Assembly (NCBI GenBank): GCA_016223085.1
Contig: JACRPS010000010.1
Location: forward strand, 124,001 to 188,000
DNA: 64,000 nt
Direction: 5' to 3'
Origin: Chloroflexota bacterium
Lineage (GTDB): Bacteria; Chloroflexota; Anaerolineae; Aggregatilineales; Phototrophicaceae
Shown: positions 34,079 to 42,340 of the stretch, piece after piece
Position numbering within the stretch: the first letter of the stretch is position 1
Layout: each line of letters starts with the position of its first letter
The notes under the pieces: model-generated
What the model was told of the DNA's origin: nothing
Databases searched by the model: none
What the model saw: the letters and a program-made list of their open reading frames with translations, nothing else
Made by a program: the position numbers and the translations under genes

Positions 34079-35227
34079 CTAAAACAGGGTAAGCTGCTGC
34101 GGCGGGCGGCGGCCATCCAGCAGGATGTAGGGTGCGGCCTGTTCCGGCGCGCGAATGCCTAGCGACCGCAGGTGCGACAGGTCAGTCAGGCGGCCACGCC
34201 GGCGCGCCTTCATAATCGCATCCGCGCCTTTTGGACCGATGCCCGGCACCCGCAGCAGGTCGGCACGGTCGGCGCGCATCAGGTCAACCGGGGCGGGGCG
34301 CAGATTCTCGTCGGCCCAGGCGCGTTTGGGGTCTACGTCCAGACGCAGGTTGCCTTCACCTTCAAATGGCAGTTCTTCCACGCTCCAGCCGTAATCGCGC
34401 AGCAGAAAGCTGGCCTGGTACAGCCGCGTCTCCCGCAGGGGGAGGGTGGGCGTCCGGTTTTCAAACGGCGTATCTTCGATGGGGTTAAAACCGGAATAAT
34501 ACGCTCGCGCCAGCCCGATCTGCCGGTAAAGCTGCTCGCTGATGGACAGCAGTTCCAGGTCAGTGTCGCCAACCGCGCCGACAACAAACTGCGTCACGAT
34601 GCTGGCGCGCAGGTTGTGCTGGCGACGAATCTGGTGTGCCCAGCGTAGGCGTTCCAGCAGTTCGTCAGCCAGGTTTTTGCCGGGGGCCAGCGCGTTCAGC
34701 CGTTCCTGCGTGGGGCCTTCTAAGTTAATACTGACTCGGTCGGCAAGCTGCATGGCACGCAGGATTTGATCGTATTCCGCGCCAGGCATGATTTTGAGGT
34801 GAACGTACCCCTGATAACCATAGCGGTGGCGAATGACTTCCGCCGCGTCAATGATTTTGTCCTGAGTGGTGACGCCGCCTTTAATAATGCCCGACGACAG
34901 GAAGATGCCCTGCGCCATGCCCACCCGCTGTACCCGGTCGAAGGTATCGGCCATTTCGGCGGTTTTGAAGGAGATGCGCGGCATCTTGCCGCGACCGGCG
35001 CGGAAGGGGCAGTAATAGCAGTTGCGCTCGCAGGCGGTGGTCATCATGGCTTTCATGATGGGCTTCGCGCCGGAGGGGGTAGCGACGTTGGTAATACACG
35101 GCAAACGCTCCGCGCGCGGGGCGCGGGCGTGTTCAGCCTGGGGTTTGTCGCCCGCCGGTTCGAAACGGGTGGTATCCCCCAGGATAGTCAACTTTTCCAG
35201 CGAGTCCGGCTGTCGTTGGATATTCAT
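34079..35227 (-). CDS. radical SAM protein with C-terminal helix-hairpin-helix
   Basis: 383 residues. The radical SAM cluster motif is C66-x3-C70-x2-C73 (CERNCYYCPF). The C terminus carries a helix-hairpin-helix DNA-binding element (LLRVPGIGPKGADAIMKARR, about 322-341). This matches the putative DNA modification/repair radical SAM family (TIGR03916), whose genes are usually next to a uracil-DNA-glycosylase-like protein. No such gene is here; the neighbour is a YcaQ-type glycosylase. The reaction is unknown. ATG 35227 has GAAGGT just upstream; the open frame beyond it runs into the divergent promoter region. Confidence 0.85.
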   Translation of the reverse strand: MNIQRQPDSLEKLTILGDTTRFEPAGDKPQAEHARAPRAERLPCITNVATPSGAKPIMKAMMTTACERNCYYCPFRAGRGKMPRISFKTAEMADTFDRVQRVGMAQGIFLSSGIIKGGVTTQDKIIDAAEVIRHRYGYQGYVHLKIMPGAEYDQILRAMQLADRVSINLEGPTQERLNALAPGKNLADELLERLRWAHQIRRQHNLRASIVTQFVVGAVGDTDLELLSISEQLYRQIGLARAYYSGFNPIEDTPFENRTPTLPLRETRLYQASFLLRDYGWSVEELPFEGEGNLRLDVDPKRAWADENLRPAPVDLMRADRADLLRVPGIGPKGADAIMKARRRGRLTDLSHLRSLGIRAPEQAAPYILLDGRRPPQQLTLF

Positions 35228-35291
35228 ACCTTCTATGATACGAACATTTGTTCCGAAAGTCAAGTCTTGAGCGATGGTCCGATACTGGCTA

Positions 35292-35300
35292 TGGTACAAT
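35292..35300 (+). promoter_or_regulatory. extended -10 promoter of the PfkB kinase gene
   Basis: TGGTACAAT is an extended -10 element 46 bases before ATG 35346, in the divergent gap with the radical SAM gene. No matching -35 hexamer is at the right distance. Confidence 0.4.
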
Positions 35301-35345
35301 AAAAACCAGACTCACATGCGGCAATTCGTATGCCGGAGCATCTTC

Positions 35346-36275
35346 ATGCAGTACGACATCATCCAGCTTGGCGATTACTGTTTCGACCAGATTTTCTCCG
35401 GGATGCCGGAATTTCCCTGTTTGGGACGGGAGATTTTTGCTACCGAACTGATTACCACTGGTGGCGGGATGTTCATCACCGCCGCTGCGCTGACGCGCCT
35501 GGGCGCTCGGGTTGGCTGGCCGGGCTGCTTTGGCAATGACTCGTACAGCCAGTTTGTTTACGATCTGGCCGGACGCGAAGGCATAGACCTGACTCTGGCG
35601 CGTATCCTCGACCGGCCTTACCGGCTGGTGACAACCTCGGTACCGTTCCAGGGCGAGCGCGCCTTTATCTCCTATGCGGACTCGTCGTGTGATGACATGC
35701 CGGAATACTGGCAGCACACGCTGGAGGAGTGCGAGTATTCGCACCTGCATATCGGCTGGATGATGCCGGATGACGAACTGCGGCCACTGGTCGAGCAGGC
35801 GCACCGCAAAGGGGCGACCGTTTCGATGGACTGTCAGGACGGCCATCACCTGCGGCAGCCACCCATCTGTCGGGAAACGCTGGCGAAGGTGGACATCTTT
35901 ATGCCCAACGCCCGCGAGGCGCTCATCATCACCGAGGCCAGCAATGTCGAAGCCGCCGTTCGGCAGCTTAACCAGCACGTGCGGATGGTTGTGGTGAAGG
36001 ACGGCGCAAATGGTGCGTGGATTGGTAGCGAAGGCAACGTGATTCACGCGCCAGCGATCTGCGCCGGGCCGGTGGTGGACACGACCGGTGCCGGCGACTG
36101 CTTCAATGCCGGTTTCCTGTTTGGTTATATCGTGGAAAAAGCGCCGCTGGAGGTATGCGCCCGCTACGGCAACATCTGCGGTGGGCTGTCGGTAACCGCC
36201 ATCGGCGGCGCGACGGCAGCGCCGACCCATGATGAGCTGTTGGCGTGGCTGGAGAAAGCGCCGGCTGGCCTATAA
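35346..36275 (+). CDS. PfkB/ribokinase-family sugar kinase
   Basis: 310 residues. The PfkB signatures are present: an N-terminal substrate-binding glycine motif (TTGGGMFITAAALTRLGARV) and the catalytic DTTGAGDCFNAGF near 257-269 with its Asp base and anion hole. It phosphorylates a sugar, sugar alcohol or nucleoside with ATP; specificity cannot be read. ATG 35346 starts the conserved first strand (YDIIQLGDYCFD); upstream in-frame codons would add an unrelated leader. The ComM-type gene follows after 34 bases, probably as a coincidental neighbour. Confidence 0.9.
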   Translation: MQYDIIQLGDYCFDQIFSGMPEFPCLGREIFATELITTGGGMFITAAALTRLGARVGWPGCFGNDSYSQFVYDLAGREGIDLTLARILDRPYRLVTTSVPFQGERAFISYADSSCDDMPEYWQHTLEECEYSHLHIGWMMPDDELRPLVEQAHRKGATVSMDCQDGHHLRQPPICRETLAKVDIFMPNAREALIITEASNVEAAVRQLNQHVRMVVVKDGANGAWIGSEGNVIHAPAICAGPVVDTTGAGDCFNAGFLFGYIVEKAPLEVCARYGNICGGLSVTAIGGATAAPTHDELLAWLEKAPAGL

Positions 36276-36309
36276 GTTACCGGGTTGTCATATACAGGGG
36301 GGGACATCA

Positions 36310-37851
36310 ATGCTGGCAATCGTGCGTGCCTGCGCCATCGTCGGGCTGGACGGCTGCATCGTGGAGGTGCAGACCGATTTTAACCCACGCGCGGGCATTC
36401 CCTCGTTTAACATCGTTGGCCTGCCGGACAACGCGGTGAAAGAGAGCCGTGAGCGTGTCCGCGCCGCCATAAAAAACAGTAATCTGACCTTCCCCAACAA
36501 AGGCTATCTGGTCAATTTATCACCCGCTGACATCCCCAAACACAGCACCGCCTACGATCTGGCAATCGCGGTGGGTGTTCTGGCAGCGACCGATCAACTG
36601 CCGCTGGCGGAACTGGACCGCGCGCTGTTTGTGGGTGAACTGTCGCTGGACGGTAGCATCCGGCACGTCAAGGGCGTGATGCCGATGGCCTATGCTGCTT
36701 ACCAGGCAGGGTTTGCCACGATTTACGTAGCGGCGGAGGACGCGCCTCAGGCGGCGCTGGTGGACGGCATCGAGGTGATTCCTATCCGAACGTTGGGCGA
36801 ACTGGTTGAGCATTTATATGGTCTCAATCCGATTCCGCCGTTCCGCGCCGACCCTACGGCATCCCTGCAAGTTTCATCTCAAGCGGACGGCGTGGTGGAC
36901 TTCGCCGACGTGCGGGGCCAGGAGCATGTGAAGAGGGCGCTGGAAATCGCCGCCGGAGGCGGGCATAACGTGCTGCTCAGCGGGCCGCCGGGAACAGGCA
37001 AAACGCTGCTGGCGCGGGCGATGGCCGGCATTCTGCCGAAGCTAACGCTGGAAGAGGCGCTGGAAGTGACGCGCATTTACTCGGTGGCCGATCTGCTGCA
37101 AAGCCAGCACCCACTGATGCAAACCCGCCCGTTCCGTGCACCGCATCATACCATCTCCACCGCCGGGATGATCGGCGGCGGCTCGATTCCCAAGCCGGGC
37201 GAAGTAACCCTGTCGCATCGTGGCATCCTATTTCTCGATGAATGTACGGAACACAACCCGCGCACGCTGGAAGTGCTGCGCCAGCCAATCGAAGATAAAA
37301 CGGTGACGATTTCGCGCGCAAAAGGTAGCCTGACGTTCCCCGCCAATTTTATGCTGGTTTTGGCGATGAATCCCTGTCCGTGCGGCTATTACGGGGACCC
37401 GGTGAAAACATGCAGTTGCACGCCTAATATGATTACGCGGTATCAAAGTAAACTGTCCGGCCCGCTGCTTGACCGGATTGATATTCATGTAGACGTGCCG
37501 CGCGTGGAATACGACAAGCTGCTGAGCGATAGCCGCGCTGAAAGTTCCGCCGCTATCCGCGAACGAGTCGAACAGGCACGCCAGCGACAGTACGAACGCT
37601 TTGCCGGCTGCAAGGGGCTGTACACTAACGCCGATATGGGGGTGAGCGAAATCCGCGAGTTCTGCCGGTTAGCGCCGGAAGCGCAGCAACTTCTGGAACT
37701 CTCGGTGCGGCGGATGCAGCTCAGCGCGCGGTCGTATCATCGGGTTCTCAAGCTAAGCCGGTCTATTGCTGACCTGGCGGGCAGCGCGCGGATTGAAGTG
37801 CAGCACGTCGCCGAAGCGATTCAGTACCGCCCCAAACTTCATAATACCTGA
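36310..37851 (+). CDS. comM: ComM/YifB-type Mg-chelatase-like AAA+ protein
   Basis: 513 residues. The N-terminal Lon-protease-like domain (1-165; VEVQTDFNPRAGIPSFNIVGLPD) is followed by an AAA+ ATPase with Walker A GPPGTGKT (about 222-229), a Walker B region (GILFLDE) and a C-terminal helical domain (SARSYHRVLKLSRSIADL), plus the four-Cys insert NPCPCGYYGDPVKTCSC. ComM is a hexameric helicase that promotes branch migration during natural transformation. Length is normal. ATG 36310 is preceded by a G-rich ribosome site. No other competence gene is in the window. Confidence 0.92.
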   Translation: MLAIVRACAIVGLDGCIVEVQTDFNPRAGIPSFNIVGLPDNAVKESRERVRAAIKNSNLTFPNKGYLVNLSPADIPKHSTAYDLAIAVGVLAATDQLPLAELDRALFVGELSLDGSIRHVKGVMPMAYAAYQAGFATIYVAAEDAPQAALVDGIEVIPIRTLGELVEHLYGLNPIPPFRADPTASLQVSSQADGVVDFADVRGQEHVKRALEIAAGGGHNVLLSGPPGTGKTLLARAMAGILPKLTLEEALEVTRIYSVADLLQSQHPLMQTRPFRAPHHTISTAGMIGGGSIPKPGEVTLSHRGILFLDECTEHNPRTLEVLRQPIEDKTVTISRAKGSLTFPANFMLVLAMNPCPCGYYGDPVKTCSCTPNMITRYQSKLSGPLLDRIDIHVDVPRVEYDKLLSDSRAESSAAIRERVEQARQRQYERFAGCKGLYTNADMGVSEIREFCRLAPEAQQLLELSVRRMQLSARSYHRVLKLSRSIADLAGSARIEVQHVAEAIQYRPKLHNT

Positions 37852-37885
37852 GACGATAACAGGCTGTTGCTATCAAAGTAATAAA

Positions 37886-37932
37886 TTGACAAAGCTCTGA
37901 TTTTCGGTGTATAGTGGTTGTAAGTGCTTACA
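37886..37932 (+). promoter_or_regulatory. sigma70 promoter with LacI-type operator
   Basis: TTGACA (37886-37891), 18-base spacer, TATAGT (37910-37915). The dyad TGTAAGTGCTTACA (37919-37932) covers the expected start point and is the usual form of a LacI-family operator. A second half site (CACTTACAC) follows about 10 bases on. It lies 42 bases before the LacI gene start, so the repressor is probably autoregulated. Confidence 0.8.
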
Positions 37933-37973
37933 CAAAAACACTTACACCTCCTTTTACCCGTCGCGGTGGTTAC

Positions 37974-38996
37974 ATGAGCACCGACCGCAATCCCTCCCCA
38001 ACGATTTACGATGTCGCTGAACTCTCCGGCGTCAGCATTGCGACGGTTTCCCGCTTTCTGAACTCGCCCGAACGGGTCAGCGAAGTCAGCCGTCAGAAGA
38101 TCATGGCCGCGATTGACCGGCTGGCCTTCGTGCCAAAAGCCGAGGCACGCGCCCGCGTGTTGCAGAGCACCGGTCGCATCGGTGTCATCACCCCGTTTTT
38201 TACGTCGCCGTCGTTTGTGGACCGGATGCGCGGCGTGGCCGAAGGGCTGTCAAATTCGCGCTACGAGCTGGTTGTCTACACCGTAGACTCGGTTGAACGG
38301 CTGAACAATTACCTGGCGACCCTACCGCTGATCGGCAGCCTGGATGGGTTGATTGTAATGTCACTACCGGTAGATGGCGTGGCGGCGCAGCGGCTGTTGA
38401 CAAACCAGTTGGAGACCGTGTTTATCGAATATAACCTCCCTGGTTTCAGCGGGATTCTGGTGGATGACTGTGGTGGCGGACGGCTGGCGGCGCAACGCCT
38501 GCTGGAACTAGGGCATCGGCGCTGCGCCTATGTGTATTTCGGCCAGCATCCGGCCTATTCGATTCACCCTGAAGTGCAGCGGTTACACGGCTTCTGCGAG
38601 GCGCTGGCTGAGCAGGGGGTGGCGCTGCCGGACGAATACGTGAAGTACGTGCCGGTGTCACGCAAGGGGATACGGGAAAAGCTGGCGGAACTGCTGCAAC
38701 TGCCAAAGCCGCCGTCGGCGATCTTTGTGCCCGCCGACGACCTCGCCATCCGGGTGATTCATGAATTGCGCCAGATGGGGCTGCACACGCCGGATGACGT
38801 GTCGGTTATCGGCTTCGATGACATTGACATCGCTGAACACGTTGATCTGACGACGATCAACCAATCTCTGGTTGAGTCCGGGCGCATGGCGGTTGAACTG
38901 CTGCTGGCGCGGTTGGCTGACCCTGGTCGCCCGATCCAGCAAATTCAGTTGCAGGTGCGCCTGGTGGACCGGGGCACGACCCGCCCGATAAGCTGA
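37974..38996 (+). CDS. LacI-family transcriptional regulator
   Basis: 340 residues. The N-terminal helix-turn-helix is canonical (TIYDVAELSGVSIATVSRFLNSPERVS) followed by a periplasmic-binding-protein-like effector domain (from about 62; RIGVITPFF ... VIGFDDIDIAEHVDLTTINQSL). It should repress or activate the downstream glycan-import and mannosidase genes in response to a sugar. ATG 37974 has GGTGG upstream; in-frame codons further upstream overlap the operator. In the 147 bases before the sugar-binding protein I see no second full operator, only a weak TTGTA/TACAA dyad (39120-39132), so the operon may be transcribed through from this promoter. Confidence 0.92.
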   Translation: MSTDRNPSPTIYDVAELSGVSIATVSRFLNSPERVSEVSRQKIMAAIDRLAFVPKAEARARVLQSTGRIGVITPFFTSPSFVDRMRGVAEGLSNSRYELVVYTVDSVERLNNYLATLPLIGSLDGLIVMSLPVDGVAAQRLLTNQLETVFIEYNLPGFSGILVDDCGGGRLAAQRLLELGHRRCAYVYFGQHPAYSIHPEVQRLHGFCEALAEQGVALPDEYVKYVPVSRKGIREKLAELLQLPKPPSAIFVPADDLAIRVIHELRQMGLHTPDDVSVIGFDDIDIAEHVDLTTINQSLVESGRMAVELLLARLADPGRPIQQIQLQVRLVDRGTTRPIS

Positions 38997-39143
38997 CAGC
39001 GACGCTGTAGAAAGGAGATGTCTACCGGAGAAAACCCTCTTGACGGGTGTTGCAGTCGCCCTCCTGCTTCGCTGCCTGCGAACGGGGATGGCGCGACTCA
39101 CGAAGTTAGGTGCGTCGGGTTGTATTTTACAAGGAGTGTTTCC

Positions 39144-40496
39144 ATGTTGTTCAAGACTCACCGCCACTTCTGGCCGGCAGTGATCGTCATCGTGCTGGCG
39201 CTGGCCCTGATGGCCGGCGTCTCCAGCGCCCAGGAAGACATCAGCGGCAGCCTGACCGTTCTCGGTTTTGGCCTGGGTGACGAGATTGCCACCGAGCGCG
39301 TGGATTATTTCAAGGAGCAGTATCCCAATGTTGACGTCCAGTTCACCGAAGGCGCGCTGGATGAGCAGCAGTTCCTGACCTCGGTCGCCAGCGGCAACCC
39401 GCCTGATCTGGTGAACATGGGCCGCGACGTGCTGAGCACCTACGCGGTGCGCGGCGCGCTGATGCCGCTGACGGACTGCATCGCCAACCACGAGATTGAC
39501 ATGAGCCAGTATCGTCCGGTGGCGGTCGACCAGGTCACGGTCAACGATACCGTGTATGGCATCCCCGAATTCTTCAACAATATCATGGTATTTGTGAACA
39601 CCAAGGCGTTGGAAGACGCGGGCCTGACGCTGGATGATATGGACACCAGCGACTGGGACAAAATCGCCGAACTGAACGATGCGCTGACCGTCGGCAGTGG
39701 TAATGAGCTGACCCGTATCGGCTTCGACCCCAAGCTGCCCGAATTCCTGCCGCTGTGGGCGAAGGCTAATGGCGCGTCACTGCTATCCGATGATGGTCGC
39801 ACCGCGCAGTTAAACGACCCGAAGGTGGTTGAGGCGCTGGAATTTGCCGTCAGCCTGCTGGAAACACCCGGCGGTTACGCGCCGTTTAAGGCGTTTCGCG
39901 ATACGTGGGATTTCTTCGGTGGGGAAAACCAAATTGTCGCTGACCAGATTGGCGCGTGGCCGATGGAGCAGTGGTACATGAACGTGCTGGCCGATGTGTC
40001 GCCGGATGCGCCGGTCGCTTTTAAAGCATTCCAGGACCGCGAAGGCAATCCGTTGAGCTATGCCACTGGTAGTGCCTGGGCGATTCCGAAGGGCGCCGCC
40101 AATCCCGAAGCCGCCTGCATCTTCATGAAGACCGTGACCTCGCCAGAAGCGTGGATTCGCGCCGCTGAGAAACGCGCCGAACTGCGCGCCGAGAAGGGCA
40201 CGATCAATACCGGCGTGTACACCGGCAACATCGTGGCGGACGAGACAATCTTCGGCGACATCGTGCAGCCCAGCGGCGACGAAAAGTTCGATAACGGCGT
40301 GCAGGTGATCCTGTCGCTGCAGGAGAATGCCTTTGCCATTCCGGCGAACCCGGCAGGGGCCGAGTTCCGGCAGGCGTGGGTGGATGCGGTCAACCGCGTC
40401 CTGAATGGCGAGCAAACCCCGCAGGAAGCGCTCGACCAGGCGCAGCAGGAAGCCCAGGCCGCGCTGGACGAAGCGTGGGCGAACCAGCCGCAGTAA
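39144..40496 (+). CDS. ABC transporter sugar-binding protein (family 1)
   Basis: 450 residues. A signal peptide (MLFKTHRHFWPAVIVIVLALALMAGVSSAQ) is followed by a cluster B/family 1 binding-protein fold (TVLGFGLGDEIATERVDYFKEQYPNVDVQF, then GIPEFFNNIMVFVNTKALEDAGL and WAIPKGAANPEAACIFMKTV). There is no lipobox Cys, so it is probably free or membrane-tethered by the uncleaved helix. The C terminus is a Gln/Ala/Glu-rich helix. ATG 39144 has AGGAG at normal spacing; longer in-frame starts would put an unlikely sequence before the signal peptide. It delivers an oligosaccharide, by context probably a mannoside, to the permeases that follow. Confidence 0.92.
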   Translation: MLFKTHRHFWPAVIVIVLALALMAGVSSAQEDISGSLTVLGFGLGDEIATERVDYFKEQYPNVDVQFTEGALDEQQFLTSVASGNPPDLVNMGRDVLSTYAVRGALMPLTDCIANHEIDMSQYRPVAVDQVTVNDTVYGIPEFFNNIMVFVNTKALEDAGLTLDDMDTSDWDKIAELNDALTVGSGNELTRIGFDPKLPEFLPLWAKANGASLLSDDGRTAQLNDPKVVEALEFAVSLLETPGGYAPFKAFRDTWDFFGGENQIVADQIGAWPMEQWYMNVLADVSPDAPVAFKAFQDREGNPLSYATGSAWAIPKGAANPEAACIFMKTVTSPEAWIRAAEKRAELRAEKGTINTGVYTGNIVADETIFGDIVQPSGDEKFDNGVQVILSLQENAFAIPANPAGAEFRQAWVDAVNRVLNGEQTPQEALDQAQQEAQAALDEAWANQPQ

Positions 40497-40503
40497 CGGT
40501 TAT

Positions 40504-41318
40504 ATGGCTACTCTAGCGCAGAGCGCCCGCTCCCCCCAGGGGGAGCGGGCCTCCTTACAACGACGGGAGACATTGGCGGGGCTGGCGTTCATCTCGCCCT
40601 GGTTTATCGGCTTTCTGGTGTTTACTGCCGGGCCAATGGCGTTCAGCCTGTGGCTGTCGCTCACCAAATACGACGTGATTAACCCGCCAAAGTTTATCGG
40701 TCTGGAAAACTACCAGCAGTTGTTCCAGGACTCACGGTTTGCGCTGGGCCTTACCAATTCGTTTTTCTACGCCGTTCTGCACGTTCCGCTGGCGATCATC
40801 GTGGCGCTGGCGCTGGCGCTGCTGCTGAACCGGGTTGGCAAGGCAGCCGGTTTCTTCCGCACCGCCTTCTATCTGCCTTCGATCACGCCGGCGGTGGCAA
40901 TTGCTACCCTGTGGCTGTGGCTGCTGAACCCGCGCGTGGGGCTGGTGAATAAAGGGCTGGAACTGCAGGGGATTGCGGGGCCGCCAGCATTGATGGCGCG
41001 ACCGGCTGGAAACAGTTCCGGCATGTGACGCTGCCCCTCATCAGCGGCACGATCTTCTTTACGCTGATCGTCAATACCATCGCTTCGCTTCAGATTTTTA
41101 CCGAAGTGTATACCATGTACTTCGGCAATATGGAGTCCAGCGCGGCGTCGTCAGCAGGGTTGTTTTACAACATCTACCTGTTTCGGCAGGCGTTTGAGTT
41201 CCTGCGGATGGGGTATGCGTCGGCGATGGCCTGGGTTTTGTTTGTCATCATTCTCATCCTGACCGTTATCCAGCTCCGCGTCAGCCGCCGCTGGGTTTAC
41301 TACGAAGGATCGTCGTGA
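40504..41318 (+). pseudogene. ABC sugar permease (UgpA/LacF type) broken by an internal frameshifting deletion
   Basis: The first part (40504-about 40976) encodes the N-terminal half of a MalF/UgpA-type permease in frame 1 (TLAGLAFISPWFIGF ... LWLLNPRVGLVNKGLELQGIAG) and then hits a stop at 41026-41028. The second part, in another frame from about 40980, continues as AASIDGATGWKQFRHVTLPL and runs to a TGA at 41316-41318 that overlaps the next start. The last permease helices and most of the EAA loop are therefore present, but about 40 codons between LQGIAG and the Glu of the EAA loop, including one membrane helix, are missing. This is either a real loss-of-function deletion or an assembly error. 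Confidence 0.85.
40525..40550 (+). other. perfect hairpin after the sugar-binding protein gene
   Basis: An 11-base-pair stem GCCCGCTCCCC (40525-40535) / GGGGAGCGGGC (40540-40550) with loop CCAG lies 28 bases after the binding-protein stop, within the first codons of the permease. No T run. Such hairpins protect the binding-protein mRNA and reduce permease expression; the overlap with coding sequence (residues 8-16) is unusual. Confidence 0.65.
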
Positions 41319-42217
41319 TGTCGGCAGTTGCAAGTGACAGCAGCGTCCGTGTGGAGCCAATGAACCGGCGCGCCGCCAACCGTGAACTGAAAGACCGGCT
41401 GTGGCGCATCGTGTTTATCATCGTGCTCATCGGTTGCACGATGATCTTCTTCACGCCGTTTGTGTGGTTGGTCAGCGCATCGCTGAAGGTGCGCGCCGAG
41501 GTATTTAACAGCGAGTGGATTCCGGACCCAGTGGCATGGGAAAACTACGTCCGGGTATGGCAGGTCGCGCCGGTGTTTACATGGCTCAAAAACAGTCTGG
41601 TTATCGGCATCCTGGCCGCCGTCTCGGTCACGATTAGCTGTGCGGCCATCGCCTTCGGTTTTTCCTATTTCCGCTTCCGGGGGCGGGATACGCTGTTTGG
41701 CCTGGTGCTGGCGACGATGATGCTGCCGGGTGTGGTGACGATGATCCCGGTGTTTCTCGTCTGGCAAAGGCTGGGCTTTGTGAATACGCAGGTGCCGTTG
41801 TGGGCGGGCAATCTGTTTGGCTCCGCGTTTTATATCTTTCTGCTGCGGCAGTTTTATCTGGGGCTGCCACGTGAATTATTTGAGGCGGCGCGGGTGGATG
41901 GCGCCAGCTACTTCCAGATGTGGCGCAATATCGCGCTGCCGCTGACCCGCACCGCTCTGATCGTCGTTTTTATTTTCGAGTTTAAAGCCAGTTGGACCGA
42001 CCTGCTCAAGCCGCTGATCTATCTGCAAAATTCGGCGCTGTTCACGCTGCCGCGCGGTCTGAAAGCCATTCTCGACCAGTTCGGGCAGGGCGGCGAGATG
42101 CAGTGGGAGATTGTGCTGGCGGCCAGCGTGATCGTGACCGTGCCAATGCTGGTGATCTTCTTCCTCGGCCAGCGTTACTTCATGGATGGCATTGCCACTA
42201 CCGGCCTAAAAGGTTAA
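41318..42217 (+). CDS. ABC sugar permease (MalG/LacG type)
   Basis: 299 residues with six membrane helices. The EAA loop that contacts the ATPase is ELFEAARVDGASYFQMWRNIALPL. The start ATG overlaps the last base of the broken upstream permease stop (TGATG), which shows the operon structure has been kept. It should be the second half of a heterodimeric importer; without an intact partner the transporter would not work. There is no ATP-binding subunit in the window; a shared MsmK/MalK-type ATPase encoded elsewhere is usual for such operons in this phylum. Confidence 0.92.
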   Translation: MSAVASDSSVRVEPMNRRAANRELKDRLWRIVFIIVLIGCTMIFFTPFVWLVSASLKVRAEVFNSEWIPDPVAWENYVRVWQVAPVFTWLKNSLVIGILAAVSVTISCAAIAFGFSYFRFRGRDTLFGLVLATMMLPGVVTMIPVFLVWQRLGFVNTQVPLWAGNLFGSAFYIFLLRQFYLGLPRELFEAARVDGASYFQMWRNIALPLTRTALIVVFIFEFKASWTDLLKPLIYLQNSALFTLPRGLKAILDQFGQGGEMQWEIVLAASVIVTVPMLVIFFLGQRYFMDGIATTGLKG

Positions 42218-42340
42218 CGGTTATGGGACGCAGGATGTGCTACAGTGCTAAGGTGGACAGCGAGTCGTCCTGCCAGTAGCAGGCTCGTCAGCAGACTGTG
42301 ACCGGCGGATGCTGGTAAACGCCATCGCATGAGGTTAGGA

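Noticed and set aside
39018-39143. An earlier in-frame ATG for the sugar-binding protein
   Set aside because: It sits directly against its GGAG and would add 42 residues before a normal signal peptide; ATG 39144 has AGGAG at proper spacing.
42218-42340. Hairpin around CCTGC/GCAGG before the glycosidase gene as a riboswitch or terminator
   Set aside because: The stem is only five base pairs with no T run or conserved structure.
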